In this document: positions 1-7,454 of the stretch, piece by piece
Numbering within the stretch: position 1 is the first letter of the stretch
Layout of the letters: each line of letters opens with the position of its first letter
NCBI GenBank assembly: GCA_017475725.1
Contig: JAFVFA010000219.1
Location: 1 to 15,281 of the forward strand
Source of the DNA: Spirochaetales bacterium
GTDB lineage: Bacteria; Spirochaetota; Spirochaetia; Sphaerochaetales; Sphaerochaetaceae
Length of the DNA: 15,281 bases
Reading direction: 5' to 3'
Position numbers and translations under genes: made by a program
The notes under the pieces: generated by a model
The model's input: the letters and a program-made list of their open reading frames with translations, nothing else
Databases searched by the model: none
Told to the model about the DNA's origin: nothing

Positions 1-1021
1 CCAATGAGAGAAGAACTAGGAACAGGTCGATCGAACTGCCCTTGGCCACAAGCAACCAGTAGATCAGTGAAAAGGCTATGACGACAACTGCCATCAACCC
101 GATTCTGACTGCGGTTCTTCTTCCGCACTTCTCCGCCTGCGGTCTGGCGCTGATCACCATCGAGGTCACAAGGGAACTGACGCCGAAGAGCATGCTCATA
201 ACCGATGACCACAGCTCAGGCGTCAGAAGATCGTCGAACAGATAGGAGGATGCATTGGCAAGATCCGTCTTGATGAAGTACGGCATGAAATTGCCCGAAA
301 TGGGGTTGAAGAAGAAATTAATGAAGAGGATAGCCCCCAACAGAACCATCATTGCCCTCTTCGAGATCAGATATCTCAAGCCATCTCCCATGTCCGAGAC
401 CATGATCTTCAGACTGAGTCGGTCTGTCGGTTTAACGTAATTGTAGCGTATGAACATCTCTGAGATGCCTGAGAGGACATAGCAGATTCCCACAATCAGG
501 AAGAGCATGGTTATGGAAAGCGATGCATAGAGGACACCAGCCAACACCACCCCGAAAATGCTCTGCAATGAGTTCTTCACCGAATAGTAGGCATTGGCCT
601 GCTGGAGACGGTCCTCCTCAACTATATCCGGAAGCAATGCCCCTGCCGCCGGGGAGAAGACACCGCTGACAGCATCGCCCAGGATCCCCGCTGCGAACAG
701 AATCACAAGATGGGCCTCGTTATCCCTGAAAAGGCTCATCCCAACCGTAGCCAGGATTATTATCGCTCCTTTGAGATAGTCGCAGATGGACATGATGGCG
801 CCCTTGTTGCACCTGTCGCCCAGCACCCCGCCTATTGGAGTGAACAGAAGGAGGACTATCCCGCACAATGCAAGATAGAGCCCCTGAAGAAAGGCATTGT
901 TGGCGGTTATCTCCAATATGTAGAAGCTGACGGCGAAGCTGTACAGAACCGTTCCGAGCTCCGACACCAGGGCTCCGAAGAATACAAGCCTGAAGTTCCT
1001 TACAGAGAATACATTACGCAT
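1..1021 (-). CDS. MFS efflux transporter (C-terminus beyond window)
   Basis: Translating the minus strand from ATG at 1021 gives about 340 open codons up to the window edge, so the C-terminus is missing. The protein starts MRNVFSVRNFRLVFFGALVS and consists of long hydrophobic segments. The loop between TM2 and TM3 carries GGVLGDRCNKG, a good match to MFS motif A (GxxxDRxxRR). The N-terminal pattern resembles the MFS_3/EntS/macrolide-exporter type, so drug, peptide or siderophore export from the inner membrane is likely; the substrate is not readable. The start is fixed by AGGAGG placed 4 nt before ATG. The first 8 nt overlap the end of the upstream HTH regulator gene, so the two are probably translationally coupled and the regulator probably controls this pump. 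The family call is secure; direction and substrate are inference. Confidence 0.88.
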   Translation of the reverse strand, partial: MRNVFSVRNFRLVFFGALVSELGTVLYSFAVSFYILEITANNAFLQGLYLALCGIVLLLFTPIGGVLGDRCNKGAIMSICDYLKGAIIILATVGMSLFRDNEAHLVILFAAGILGDAVSGVFSPAAGALLPDIVEEDRLQQANAYYSVKNSLQSIFGVVLAGVLYASLSITMLFLIVGICYVLSGISEMFIRYNYVKPTDRLSLKIMVSDMGDGLRYLISKRAMMVLLGAILFINFFFNPISGNFMPYFIKTDLANASSYLFDDLLTPELWSSVMSMLFGVSSLVTSMVISARPQAEKCGRRTAVRIGLMAVVVIAFSLIYWLLVAKGSSIDLFLVLLSL

Positions 1022-2087
1022 CGTTCCTCCTCATACCGTTCCATATCTCAAGAAGACCATCGGCCTCTATGCTTCTCAATATGCTCTCCACGCTCTCTGT
1101 CGCAGTGTTTCCAAGGATGTCATAGAGACGGACCTCATCAGGTGTTGCCTTGAAGCGGAAAGAGACTGCATAGTCGGGATTTGCATCAAATGTGGACACT
1201 ATCCTTGAAACCTTCTCCATCGTTTCGGTCGCACTCGCAATGTCGCCGGTCTGATATTGGGCGTATGCAAGAAGCGTCAGCATCAGACTGGACATCTTGT
1301 CCAGGAAATCGGCCTCCTCACCGGCTTTGAGCCCATGCAGGATGTTCAGGCTCCAGTTCAGTATATCCTCGGCCTGGGCGTAGTCATTCTGGTGGAAATA
1401 TACGATGGCGTAACCGTATACCGTGTTCATCAAGGTTGCCACGCTTCCCAGCAAGGCTTCTGACAGGTATGGCCGTGCCTCATCATGGCGCTTCAGATGG
1501 ATAGCCAGATACACACCTATCGCGTCACTGAACATCCCGCCTAGGTTATGCCTCTTCAGAAGCTCGATCCCCTTCTCCTCCTCTCCAAGGAGAAGATAGG
1601 CTCCAGCCATCTCTCCATATAGAGTGTACTCATTCATCTCAGGGTTCTGGTTCTGGGAAACAAGCGACCTGCACCGGTTCATAAGCTCAAGGCCCCTCCT
1701 GAGCTGGGCCTCATTGTGGCCTCCTGCCCCGAAGAGAAAATATGTCTGGGCACATCCGTGCACGACCTCGAAGGAGTTCGGATATTTCAGAAGGGCCTTT
1801 TCAGCCTCTGCCAAGGCCTCGGGGTCGCGTGTTTTTGTGTATTCGCTGATTCTTCCAAGGGCAGAATCAGCATGGTTGTCCTTCATCTGATAGCCGATCA
1901 GCGCATCCACGGAGACATCGAAGAAGTCCGCCATATCCAGTATCAGCGGCAGTTCAGGTATGGACAGTCCAGCCTCCCACTTGTGGACAGCCCCTGTTGT
2001 CACACCAAGGACCTCTGCAAGCTTCTCCTGTGTCAGACCTCTCTGCTTCCTGAAAGCTCGGATATTCTCAGCCATTTTCATATCCAT
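1014..2087 (-). CDS. XRE-family HTH regulator with C-terminal helical-repeat (TPR-like) domain
   Basis: This is a 357-aa protein. Residues about 6-62 form an XRE/Cro-type HTH: the LTQEKLAEVLGVTTGAVHKW stretch is the classic helix-turn-helix, followed by the typical DVSVDALIGY end. The remaining 290 residues are predicted helical pairs in the style of TPR repeats, including repeated segments such as GEMAGAYLLLGEEEKGIELL and LLAYAQYQTGDIASATETM. That layout (DNA-binding head plus TPR ligand or peptide sensor) recalls the RRNPP regulators of Firmicutes, but no peptide gene is recognisable next to it. The start at 2087 is preceded by AAGGAG with 8 nt spacing. The gene overlaps the MFS gene start by 8 nt and so probably controls that exporter. 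A 15-bp perfect palindrome lies 15 bp upstream of the start and may be its own operator (inference). Confidence 0.87.
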   Translation of the reverse strand: MDMKMAENIRAFRKQRGLTQEKLAEVLGVTTGAVHKWEAGLSIPELPLILDMADFFDVSVDALIGYQMKDNHADSALGRISEYTKTRDPEALAEAEKALLKYPNSFEVVHGCAQTYFLFGAGGHNEAQLRRGLELMNRCRSLVSQNQNPEMNEYTLYGEMAGAYLLLGEEEKGIELLKRHNLGGMFSDAIGVYLAIHLKRHDEARPYLSEALLGSVATLMNTVYGYAIVYFHQNDYAQAEDILNWSLNILHGLKAGEEADFLDKMSSLMLTLLAYAQYQTGDIASATETMEKVSRIVSTFDANPDYAVSFRFKATPDEVRLYDILGNTATESVESILRSIEADGLLEIWNGMRRNDA

Positions 2088-2101
2088 GGTACAATCTCCT
2101 T

Positions 2102-2116
2102 TCTACTTACAGTAGA
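2102..2116. repeat. 15-bp perfect palindrome upstream of the XRE regulator
   Basis: TCTACT-TAC-AGTAGA is a perfect inverted repeat with a 3-nt centre. It lies just upstream of the ribosome-binding site of the XRE regulator gene. Size and position suit a dimeric HTH operator for autoregulation; no binding is shown. Confidence 0.45.
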
Positions 2117-2252
2117 GTAATGCGCCTTATACGGAAAATAAAGTCATCATATGTAGCAACTGTACACCCCAAAATTATACCGGAAGTATCAATGGCAACC
2201 CCATACACACAGAACACTGGATTCCGGATTTGCAGAATAGAGGGCCATTTAA

Positions 2253-2271
2253 TGCATATTAAGTGCATATT
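2253..2271. promoter_or_regulatory. Direct repeat TGCATATT x2 (candidate operator)
   Basis: Two identical 8-mers TGCATATT are separated by 3 nt (11-bp period, about one helical turn). They overlap an inverted pair ATGCA/TGCAT. They sit about 120 bp upstream of the amino-acid ABC operon and just before a TTGTATACAA palindrome. A role as operator for an amino-acid-responsive regulator is inference; the spacing does not match the standard ArgR box. Confidence 0.3.
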
Positions 2272-2391
2272 TTCCCTATTGTATACAACAATTCGCAAGA
2301 AAATACGTTTTTCTTTCAAAAAACTATGGACATCTTCAAGTAAAAATGACAGTATCGTGTCAACAACACAACAAACCATAGGAGCAATGAT

Positions 2392-3258
2392 ATGAAAAAA
2401 CTGGCAATAATACTTCTGATGGCGGCTATCTGCCTGCCCATGTTCGCTTCCGGTGCACCTGAGGCCACAGCAGCGGACGTCGACTACTCCTCAATGGGCC
2501 TTGATGAGCTCAAGGGTGCAATCAAGACCATCAACGCAGGAAAGCTCACCGTTGCCACCTCGCCTGACTTCGCACCTTACGAGTTCTACGCAATCGCAGA
2601 TGACGGCACACCATCTCTCGCCGGCTTCGACATGAGCCTCGCACAGTACATCGCGGACTATCTCGGACTTGAGCTCGATGTCATCCCGATGGATTTCGAT
2701 GGAACCATCATGGAGGTCCAGAACAAGAACGTGGACATGGGAATGGCCGGTTATTCACCGGACCCGAGCAGAGCAGACGCAATGGAGTTCTCCTCCGTCT
2801 ACTACACCGGCGGGCAGTCCTTCGTGACAACAACAGCAAACGCCGACAAGTTCAAGAGCCTTGAGGACACAAACGACAAATCCCTCCAGATCGGAGCACA
2901 GATAGGTTCCATCCAGGTCGGACTTGCAGAGCAGTTCTCTCCGAACTTCGACATCATCTCCCTTTCCAAGGTCACTGACATCATAGCCGAGCTGCTCTCA
3001 GGGAAGATCGACGGAGCATATATTGAGACCGTCGTCGCCCAGGCCTATCAGGCGAACTACCCGGAACTGGCCATAGTCCTTGAAGTCCCATACGATGCTG
3101 AGGGTTCAGTCGTCGGAGTCGCAAAGGGGAACCTTGCACTCCTTGAGGGAGTCAACAGGGCAATCGCAGCAGCCATCGCAGACGGCAGCATGTCAGCCTT
3201 CGTCGCAAAGGCCAACGAGCAGTCAACCGGAAACATCATTGAAGGTCTGATCAACTGA
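2392..3258 (+). CDS. Polar amino-acid ABC transporter, solute-binding protein
   Basis: This is a 288-aa exported protein. An n-region MKK and a hydrophobic core are followed by MFA|SGAPEA, a plausible signal peptidase I site; there is no lipobox Cys. The mature part is a family 3 periplasmic binding protein. It has DFAPYEF (about 59-65), GFDMSLAQYIAD (78-89), and GMAGYSPDPSRADAMEFSSVYY (117-138), where R127 takes the place of the arginine that binds the ligand carboxylate. IGAQIGSIQ follows at 168-175. It should capture a polar amino acid in the periplasm and hand it to the permease 10 nt downstream. GGAG precedes the ATG with 8 nt spacing. The first gene of three; the exact amino acid cannot be read from sequence. 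The SGAPEA start to the mature protein resembles spirochete binding proteins. Confidence 0.93.
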   Translation: MKKLAIILLMAAICLPMFASGAPEATAADVDYSSMGLDELKGAIKTINAGKLTVATSPDFAPYEFYAIADDGTPSLAGFDMSLAQYIADYLGLELDVIPMDFDGTIMEVQNKNVDMGMAGYSPDPSRADAMEFSSVYYTGGQSFVTTTANADKFKSLEDTNDKSLQIGAQIGSIQVGLAEQFSPNFDIISLSKVTDIIAELLSGKIDGAYIETVVAQAYQANYPELAIVLEVPYDAEGSVVGVAKGNLALLEGVNRAIAAAIADGSMSAFVAKANEQSTGNIIEGLIN

Positions 3259-3268
3259 GGACAATCGG

Positions 3269-3967
3269 ATGATATCCGCAGCGGGTTTCGCCAAGACCTG
3301 GCAATATATTCAACTGTTCGAGCAAGGGCTGGTATGTACACTGTCACTATCAGCCCTGACAGTCATCTTCGGCTTTGTCTTCGCCCTCTTCCTTGCCTTG
3401 ATGAGGATGTCGAAGATAAAGCCGCTTTCATGGTTCGCCACCGCATATGTGGAGCTCTTCAGGGCAACACCGATGCTTGTGCAGCTGTTCATAATCTACT
3501 ATGTGGTCTTCGCCAAGGTGAGCCTTCCATCGTTCAAGATCTTCGGCTTCATCAGATTCGAGAGGTTCTTCCCTGGAGTGGTGGCGCTGTCAATGAACTC
3601 AGGGGCCTACCTGTCGGAGATCATAAGAGCCGGAATCCAGTCGATTGACATTGGACAGACTGAGGCATCAAGGTCCTTAGGACTGTCATATAAGCAGACT
3701 TTGTTCGAGATTGTGCTCCCACAGGCCATCAAGAACATTCTGCCGGCAATAGCAAACGAGTTCGTGACCATCATAAAGGAGTCCTCCATCTGCTACACCA
3801 TCGGTGTCCAAGAGATCATGTACGCCGTATCCTCCACAAAGGGTGCGACCTACAGGATTGCGGAACCTCTGCTGATTGCAACCGCAGTCTACTTCTGCCT
3901 GACGTTCCCGACCAGCAAGATAATCGCATACTTTGAAAGGAGGATGAGCCGTGGCGACAAACGATGA
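3269..3967 (+). CDS. Polar amino-acid ABC transporter, permease
   Basis: This is a 232-aa inner-membrane protein of the His/Glu/Gln/Arg/opine permease family (HisMQ/GlnP). The N-terminal helix region contains QGLVCTLSLSALTV, matching the G-x-x-x-T-L start of the family. VELFRATPMLVQLFIIYY at about 62-79 is the conserved FRGTP-like segment. The EAA loop that contacts the ATPase is seen as SEIIRAGIQSIDIGQTEA followed by SLGLSYKQTLFEIVLPQA (about 114-152). GAGGA lies 8 nt before the ATG. The 10-nt gap to the binding protein and the 17-nt overlap with the ATPase gene point to one transcript. It probably works as a homodimer, because no second permease is present in the operon (inference). Confidence 0.93.
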   Translation: MISAAGFAKTWQYIQLFEQGLVCTLSLSALTVIFGFVFALFLALMRMSKIKPLSWFATAYVELFRATPMLVQLFIIYYVVFAKVSLPSFKIFGFIRFERFFPGVVALSMNSGAYLSEIIRAGIQSIDIGQTEASRSLGLSYKQTLFEIVLPQAIKNILPAIANEFVTIIKESSICYTIGVQEIMYAVSSTKGATYRIAEPLLIATAVYFCLTFPTSKIIAYFERRMSRGDKR

Positions 3968-4727
3968 GATGATAAAGGTCACGAATCTCTGCAAGCATTA
4001 CTACAACGGAGAGCTCAAGGCCCTGGACAATGTCTCATACTCGATCAGCAAGGGTGATGTGGTTGTCGTGATAGGTCCTTCCGGAAGCGGGAAGTCAACC
4101 TTTCTCAGGTGCCTGAACCTGCTTGAGGTACCAACATCCGGATCGGTTGTCTTCGACGGCATTGACATAACCCAGAAGCATTACGTCGATGAGCAGGGAA
4201 ACAAGGTCAAGCTGAACATCGATGAGCACAGAAGGAAGATGGGAATGGTCTTCCAGCATTTCAACCTCTTCCCCCACAAGACGATTCTCCAGAACATGAT
4301 CCTGGCCCCGGTCAAGGTCAAGAGGATGGACCCTGCGGAGGCCACGGAGAAGGCGATGCAGCTTCTCAGGCGTGTAGGCCTTGAGGACAGGGCTCTGGCC
4401 TACCCGATCCAGCTCTCCGGAGGACAGAAGCAGAGAGTCGCCATAGTCCGCGCCCTGATGATGGAGCCGGAGGTGATGCTCTTCGATGAACCTACATCCG
4501 CACTGGACCCCGAAATGGTTGGTGAGGTCCTGAGCGTCATGACGGAACTGGCGCAGAGCGGGATGACCATGGTGATAGTCACCCATGAGATGGGATTCGC
4601 CCGCGAGGTCGGCAAGAGGGTCGTCTTCATGGCAAACGGAAGGATAGTAGAGGAAGGGACGCCGGAGCAGATATTCGACCATCCTCAGAGCCTGAGGCTT
4701 GCGACCTTCCTGGAGAAGGTTCTCTGA
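3951..4727 (+). CDS. Polar amino-acid ABC transporter, ATPase (GlnQ-like)
   Basis: This is a 258-aa cytoplasmic ABC ATPase. Walker A is GPSGSGKST (42-50), the Q-loop glutamine is Q102 in MVFQHFNLFPH, the signature is LSGGQKQR (155-162), Walker B is VMLFDEP (175-181), the D-loop is SALD and the switch histidine is H212. The start is GTG at 3951, chosen because AAAGGAGG sits 7 nt before it; the later ATG at 3969 has no such site. The gene overlaps the permease by 17 nt. Residues about 76-94 (HYVDEQGNKVKLNIDEHRR) make the segment before the Q-loop a little longer than in GlnQ as I recall it. It energises import of the amino acid. No terminator is visible after its stop. Confidence 0.95.
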   Translation: MATNDEMIKVTNLCKHYYNGELKALDNVSYSISKGDVVVVIGPSGSGKSTFLRCLNLLEVPTSGSVVFDGIDITQKHYVDEQGNKVKLNIDEHRRKMGMVFQHFNLFPHKTILQNMILAPVKVKRMDPAEATEKAMQLLRRVGLEDRALAYPIQLSGGQKQRVAIVRALMMEPEVMLFDEPTSALDPEMVGEVLSVMTELAQSGMTMVIVTHEMGFAREVGKRVVFMANGRIVEEGTPEQIFDHPQSLRLATFLEKVL

Positions 4728-4731
4728 CGCT

Positions 4732-4760
4732 TTGCAAAAGTCTGTGGTTTACTCTATATT
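4732..4760 (+). promoter_or_regulatory. Sigma-70-type promoter of the NYN gene, leaderless arrangement
   Basis: TTGCAA (4732-4737), a 17-bp spacer and TATATT (4755-4760) form a near-consensus promoter. The -10 box ends only 6 nt before the ATG at 4767, so the transcription start should fall at or beside the A of the start codon. Confidence 0.7.
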
Positions 4761-4766
4761 AAAGCT

Positions 4767-5555
4767 ATGAACGACACCTACAAAATCGCAATACTCATTG
4801 ATGCGGACAACACCCAGCTTCAGAAGCTGGATGCGATAATGACGGAGGTCTCGACAAGGGGCCGCATAGTTGTGAAGAGAGCATACGGCAACTGGAAGAA
4901 GCGCAATCTGAACAGGTGGGAGAACGAGCTCAAGAGACTTGGGATCAAGGCAGAGCAGCAGTTCGACTATGTCTCGGGAAAGAACGCCACTGACATGGCC
5001 CTGGTCATAGACGCCATGGATCTGCTTTCATCCAACGCCTTCGACAGCTTTGTGATAGTATCCAGCGACAGCGACTTCACCCCTCTTGCAATAAGGCTCC
5101 ACGAGTCCGGGGCGAACATAATCGGCATAGGGGTGCAGACCACCCCGGAATCATTCCGCAACGCCTGCGATGACTTCCTGTTCCTCGAGAACCTTACCAA
5201 CGACGACACACCGGATGTCCCGGAGACTGAGAAGCCGGAACAGAAATCACAGAGGAAGGAATCAGAGAAAAAGCAGCCTGCAAGGAAGCTCAAGGTTCCA
5301 AAAGAGATACATAACCTCATTTTCAAGGCATTCGACACCTATGAGGACAATGACGGCTATGCTGATGTCAGCGCTGCAGGATCATACATCAAGAGGGCAA
5401 AGCCGGACTTCGACACAAGGACATACGGATACTCGAAGCTCTCTTCACTGCTCGAGGCCTTCCCGACCAGGTACGAGGTCAGGAGAACCCCTGGCAAGAA
5501 CAACGGTACATTCATCTCATTCAGATCAAAGGAGACCCAAGATGGCATACACTGA
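4767..5555 (+). CDS. NYN-domain (PIN-like) ribonuclease candidate with C-terminal OST-HTH/LOTUS domain
   Basis: This is a 262-aa protein with two domains. Residues about 6-140 are an NYN/LabA-type PIN fold with the expected acidic residues: IDADN (D12, D14), TDMALVIDAMDLL (D76) and SSDSDF (D101, D103). These residues bind metal in nucleases of this class. A charged linker rich in Glu, Lys and Gln (about 145-175) leads to residues 176-253 (from PKEIHNLIFKAFDTY to GTFISFR), which match an OST-HTH/LOTUS RNA-binding domain. A role in RNA cleavage or decay is inferred from the fold. The start at 4767 is needed to keep the first beta strand and D12. There is no Shine-Dalgarno; the promoter ends 6 nt upstream. 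The last 14 nt overlap the alcohol dehydrogenase gene. Confidence 0.88.
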   Translation: MNDTYKIAILIDADNTQLQKLDAIMTEVSTRGRIVVKRAYGNWKKRNLNRWENELKRLGIKAEQQFDYVSGKNATDMALVIDAMDLLSSNAFDSFVIVSSDSDFTPLAIRLHESGANIIGIGVQTTPESFRNACDDFLFLENLTNDDTPDVPETEKPEQKSQRKESEKKQPARKLKVPKEIHNLIFKAFDTYEDNDGYADVSAAGSYIKRAKPDFDTRTYGYSKLSSLLEAFPTRYEVRRTPGKNNGTFISFRSKETQDGIH

Positions 5556-6726
5556 ATACTTTACGCCAACCCATGTGTACTTCGGACCGGAGACGGAGAA
5601 ACTTGCAGGAAAGGTTCTCAAGGACCTCAAGGTGAGGAAGGTCCTTCTGCACTATGGCTCAGGATCGGCCGAGAAGAGCGGTCTTCTTGGTGTTGTCAGA
5701 GCTTCCCTGACGGAGAACGGCATAGACTTCGCAGAGCTTGGAGGGGTGAAACCGAATCCAAGGCTCTCCCTTGCTCGCAAGGGCATAGAGATCTGCAAGA
5801 CACAGGGCATCGACTTCATTCTGGCTGTAGGCGGAGGATCCGTCCTTGACAGTGCGAAGTGCATAGGTTACGGCACACCATACGACGGAGACGTCTGGGA
5901 TTTCTACTGCGGGAAGAAAGTCCCTGAGAAGATAGTCCCGATCGGGGCTGTGCTGACCCTCTCCGCAACCGGAAGCGAGATGAGCAACTCAAGCGTGATC
6001 ACAAGCGATGAGGTAACACCGAACGACAAGTTCGGATGCAACACGAACCTTGGCCGCCCTGTGTTCGCCCTCATGAACCCTGAGCTCACCTACTCCGTCT
6101 CAAAGTACCAGACCGGAAGCGGAAGCACAGACATCATGATGCACACCCTGGAGAGGTTCTTCCACAACGGACCGAATCTCGAGCTTACCGATGAGATTGC
6201 CGCAAGCCTTCTCAGAACCGTCATCGAGAACACGAAGAGGGCCCTTGAGAATCCATGCGACTATGACGCAAGGGCGAATCTGATGTGGGCAGGATCCCTG
6301 TCTCACAATGGCCTGACCCACATGGGGTACGTATCCGGCGGTGACTGGGCCTGCCACAGACTGGAGCATGAGCTTTCAGCCGTCTATGATGTCGCCCACG
6401 GTGCCGGGCTTTCAGCCATCTGGAGCTCCTGGGCAAGATATGTCAAGCACACCTGCCCTGAACGCTTCGCAAGACTAGGAAGGCTTGTGTTCGGTATCCG
6501 GGAGACAGATGCGGACAAGGCTGCAGACCTGACCATAGACTCCTTCGAGAGGACCTTCCAGGAGTTCGGCATGCCAGTAAGGATAAGAGGTCTGGGGATA
6601 GATGCATCAGATGACGTCTGCATGATGCTTGCCGAGAAGGCGTCGCTGAAGGGAGCCAAGACGCTTGGGAACTTCCAGATCCTCAGGACGGAGGACATGT
6701 ATCAGATCTTCAAAGCGGCGAAGTGA
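5542..6726 (+). CDS. Iron-containing (group III) alcohol dehydrogenase, butanol-dehydrogenase-like
   Basis: This is a 394-aa enzyme of the Fe-ADH family, close to BDH/YqhD in layout. The nucleotide-binding loop is AVGGGSVLDSAK (95-106, GGGS at 97-100). Metal ligands appear as D197 and H201 in STDIMMHTLERFF, then H272 and H286 in CHRLEHELSAVYDVAHGAGL; H276 is the extra histidine usually found near the active site. It should reduce aldehydes to alcohols with NAD(P)H in the cytoplasm, a fermentative electron sink. The same frame stays open far upstream, but that part lies inside the NYN gene; ATG at 5542 has AAGGAG 7 nt before it and starts the family-typical MAYTEYFTPTHVYFG. It overlaps the NYN gene by 14 nt, so both probably share one mRNA. 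Confidence 0.93.
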   Translation: MAYTEYFTPTHVYFGPETEKLAGKVLKDLKVRKVLLHYGSGSAEKSGLLGVVRASLTENGIDFAELGGVKPNPRLSLARKGIEICKTQGIDFILAVGGGSVLDSAKCIGYGTPYDGDVWDFYCGKKVPEKIVPIGAVLTLSATGSEMSNSSVITSDEVTPNDKFGCNTNLGRPVFALMNPELTYSVSKYQTGSGSTDIMMHTLERFFHNGPNLELTDEIAASLLRTVIENTKRALENPCDYDARANLMWAGSLSHNGLTHMGYVSGGDWACHRLEHELSAVYDVAHGAGLSAIWSSWARYVKHTCPERFARLGRLVFGIRETDADKAADLTIDSFERTFQEFGMPVRIRGLGIDASDDVCMMLAEKASLKGAKTLGNFQILRTEDMYQIFKAAK

Positions 6727-6734
6727 GCTACTGA

Positions 6735-6748
6735 TCAGACCAGTCTGA
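6735..6748. terminator. Short inverted repeat between convergent genes (weak)
   Basis: TCAGAC-CA-GTCTGA lies between the convergent alcohol dehydrogenase and carbonic anhydrase genes and includes the carbonic anhydrase stop codon. The stem is short and no T-run follows on either strand, so a terminator role is doubtful. Confidence 0.2.
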
Positions 6749-7292
6749 CCTCTCCTGTCTCTATGTCATACAGAGCACCGACCACCCGAAGGCCGGTCTC
6801 ACGCTCCTCTTTCTGGATCTCAAGACTGCCTTCTATGACCTTTACGCAATGCACTACGTTCAGACAGCAGGCCTTGTAGGGATCGCGCTCCTTCCCGATG
6901 GCCTTTCTGATGTCATCTGTGATGTACTTTATGAAACCTTCCGGATCATGGTTGATTGCGGCATCAACAGCACCGCAGTGGGTATGTCCAAGAACAAGAA
7001 TGAGCCTTGTGCCCAGATGCTCGGAGGCATACTCTATGCTCCCCATCTGATGCCTGTCTATCACGTTGCCTGCAACCCTTATGACAAAGAGCTCCCCTAT
7101 TCCGCATTTGAATACGGCCTCAGGTATCACCCTTGAGTCCGAGCAGGTTATCACAATGGCGAACGGATGCTGCCCACCCTCTGTGGTGGCAAGTCTGACC
7201 TCCCTTGAGATGTCACCTATCTCCTTGGTCTGGCTCAGATATTCCCTGTTGCCTGCCAGGAGCTTCTCCATTGCCTGTTGCGCAGATAGCAT
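6735..7292 (-). CDS. Beta-class carbonic anhydrase
   Basis: This is a 185-aa cytoplasmic zinc enzyme that interconverts CO2 and bicarbonate. The family signatures are intact: TCSDSR (C50 zinc ligand, D52-R54 dyad) and GHTHCGAV (H103 and C106 zinc ligands). RVAGNVI (72-78) is also conserved. The length suits the shorter prokaryotic beta-class forms. The start at 7292 has AAGGAGG 6 nt upstream. The gene converges on the alcohol dehydrogenase gene with an 8-nt gap and diverges from rex. Bicarbonate supply for carboxylation reactions is the usual role; which pathway uses it here is not visible. Confidence 0.95.
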   Translation of the reverse strand: MLSAQQAMEKLLAGNREYLSQTKEIGDISREVRLATTEGGQHPFAIVITCSDSRVIPEAVFKCGIGELFVIRVAGNVIDRHQMGSIEYASEHLGTRLILVLGHTHCGAVDAAINHDPEGFIKYITDDIRKAIGKERDPYKACCLNVVHCVKVIEGSLEIQKEERETGLRVVGALYDIETGEVRLV

Positions 7293-7312
7293 TTTGTGCC
7301 TCCTTATCTGCC

Positions 7313-7341
7313 ATTATAGGACATCTCCGAAGCTTTCAGAA
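7313..7341 (-). promoter_or_regulatory. Promoter of the carbonic anhydrase gene
   Basis: Read on the minus strand: TTCTGA (7341-7336), 17-bp spacer, then a perfect TATAAT (7318-7313). The transcript would start near 7306 with a short leader holding AAGGAGG. The -35 match is weak and the -10 is ideal. Confidence 0.5.
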
Positions 7342-7400
7342 GGGAAAAAATGAAATTATGAATCATGGAAGTAAAATGAGCACTAAACAGTCAGATGTAT

Positions 7401-7429
7401 TTGAAACCGCTCAGAAAATATGTTACAAT
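7401..7429 (+). promoter_or_regulatory. Promoter of rex
   Basis: TTGAAA (7401-7406), 17-bp spacer, TACAAT (7424-7429): five of six matches in each box. The leader is about 19 nt and carries GGAGG 7 nt before the rex ATG. I looked for a TTGTGA/TCACAA-type Rex operator here and did not see a convincing one. Confidence 0.75.
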
Positions 7430-7454
7430 CATCACATATATAGGAGGTCGTATC

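Larger units (their letters stand above)
2088..2391. other. Divergent intergenic region, regulator/MFS versus amino-acid ABC operon
   Basis: About 300 bp without a gene, visibly more AT-rich than its flanks. It holds the 15-bp palindrome at 2102-2116, two direct copies of TGCATATT (2253-2260 and 2264-2271, 11 bp apart), a perfect 10-bp palindrome TTGTATACAA at 2279-2288, and AGGAG before the binding-protein start at 2392. Promoters for both directions must be here, but I see no pair of boxes good enough to call on either strand; TATGAT and TATAAT-like boxes exist on the minus strand without a matching -35. Confidence 0.5.

Noticed and set aside
5170..5541. Upstream 124-codon extension of the alcohol dehydrogenase frame
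   Set aside because: It lies out of frame inside the NYN-LOTUS gene and is rich in Ser/Arg shadow sequence; the real start at 5542 has a good ribosome-binding site.
7395..7454. Earlier in-frame start for Rex at 7395
   Set aside because: It precedes the promoter boxes at 7401-7429 and has no ribosome-binding site; 7455 has GGAGG at 7 nt.
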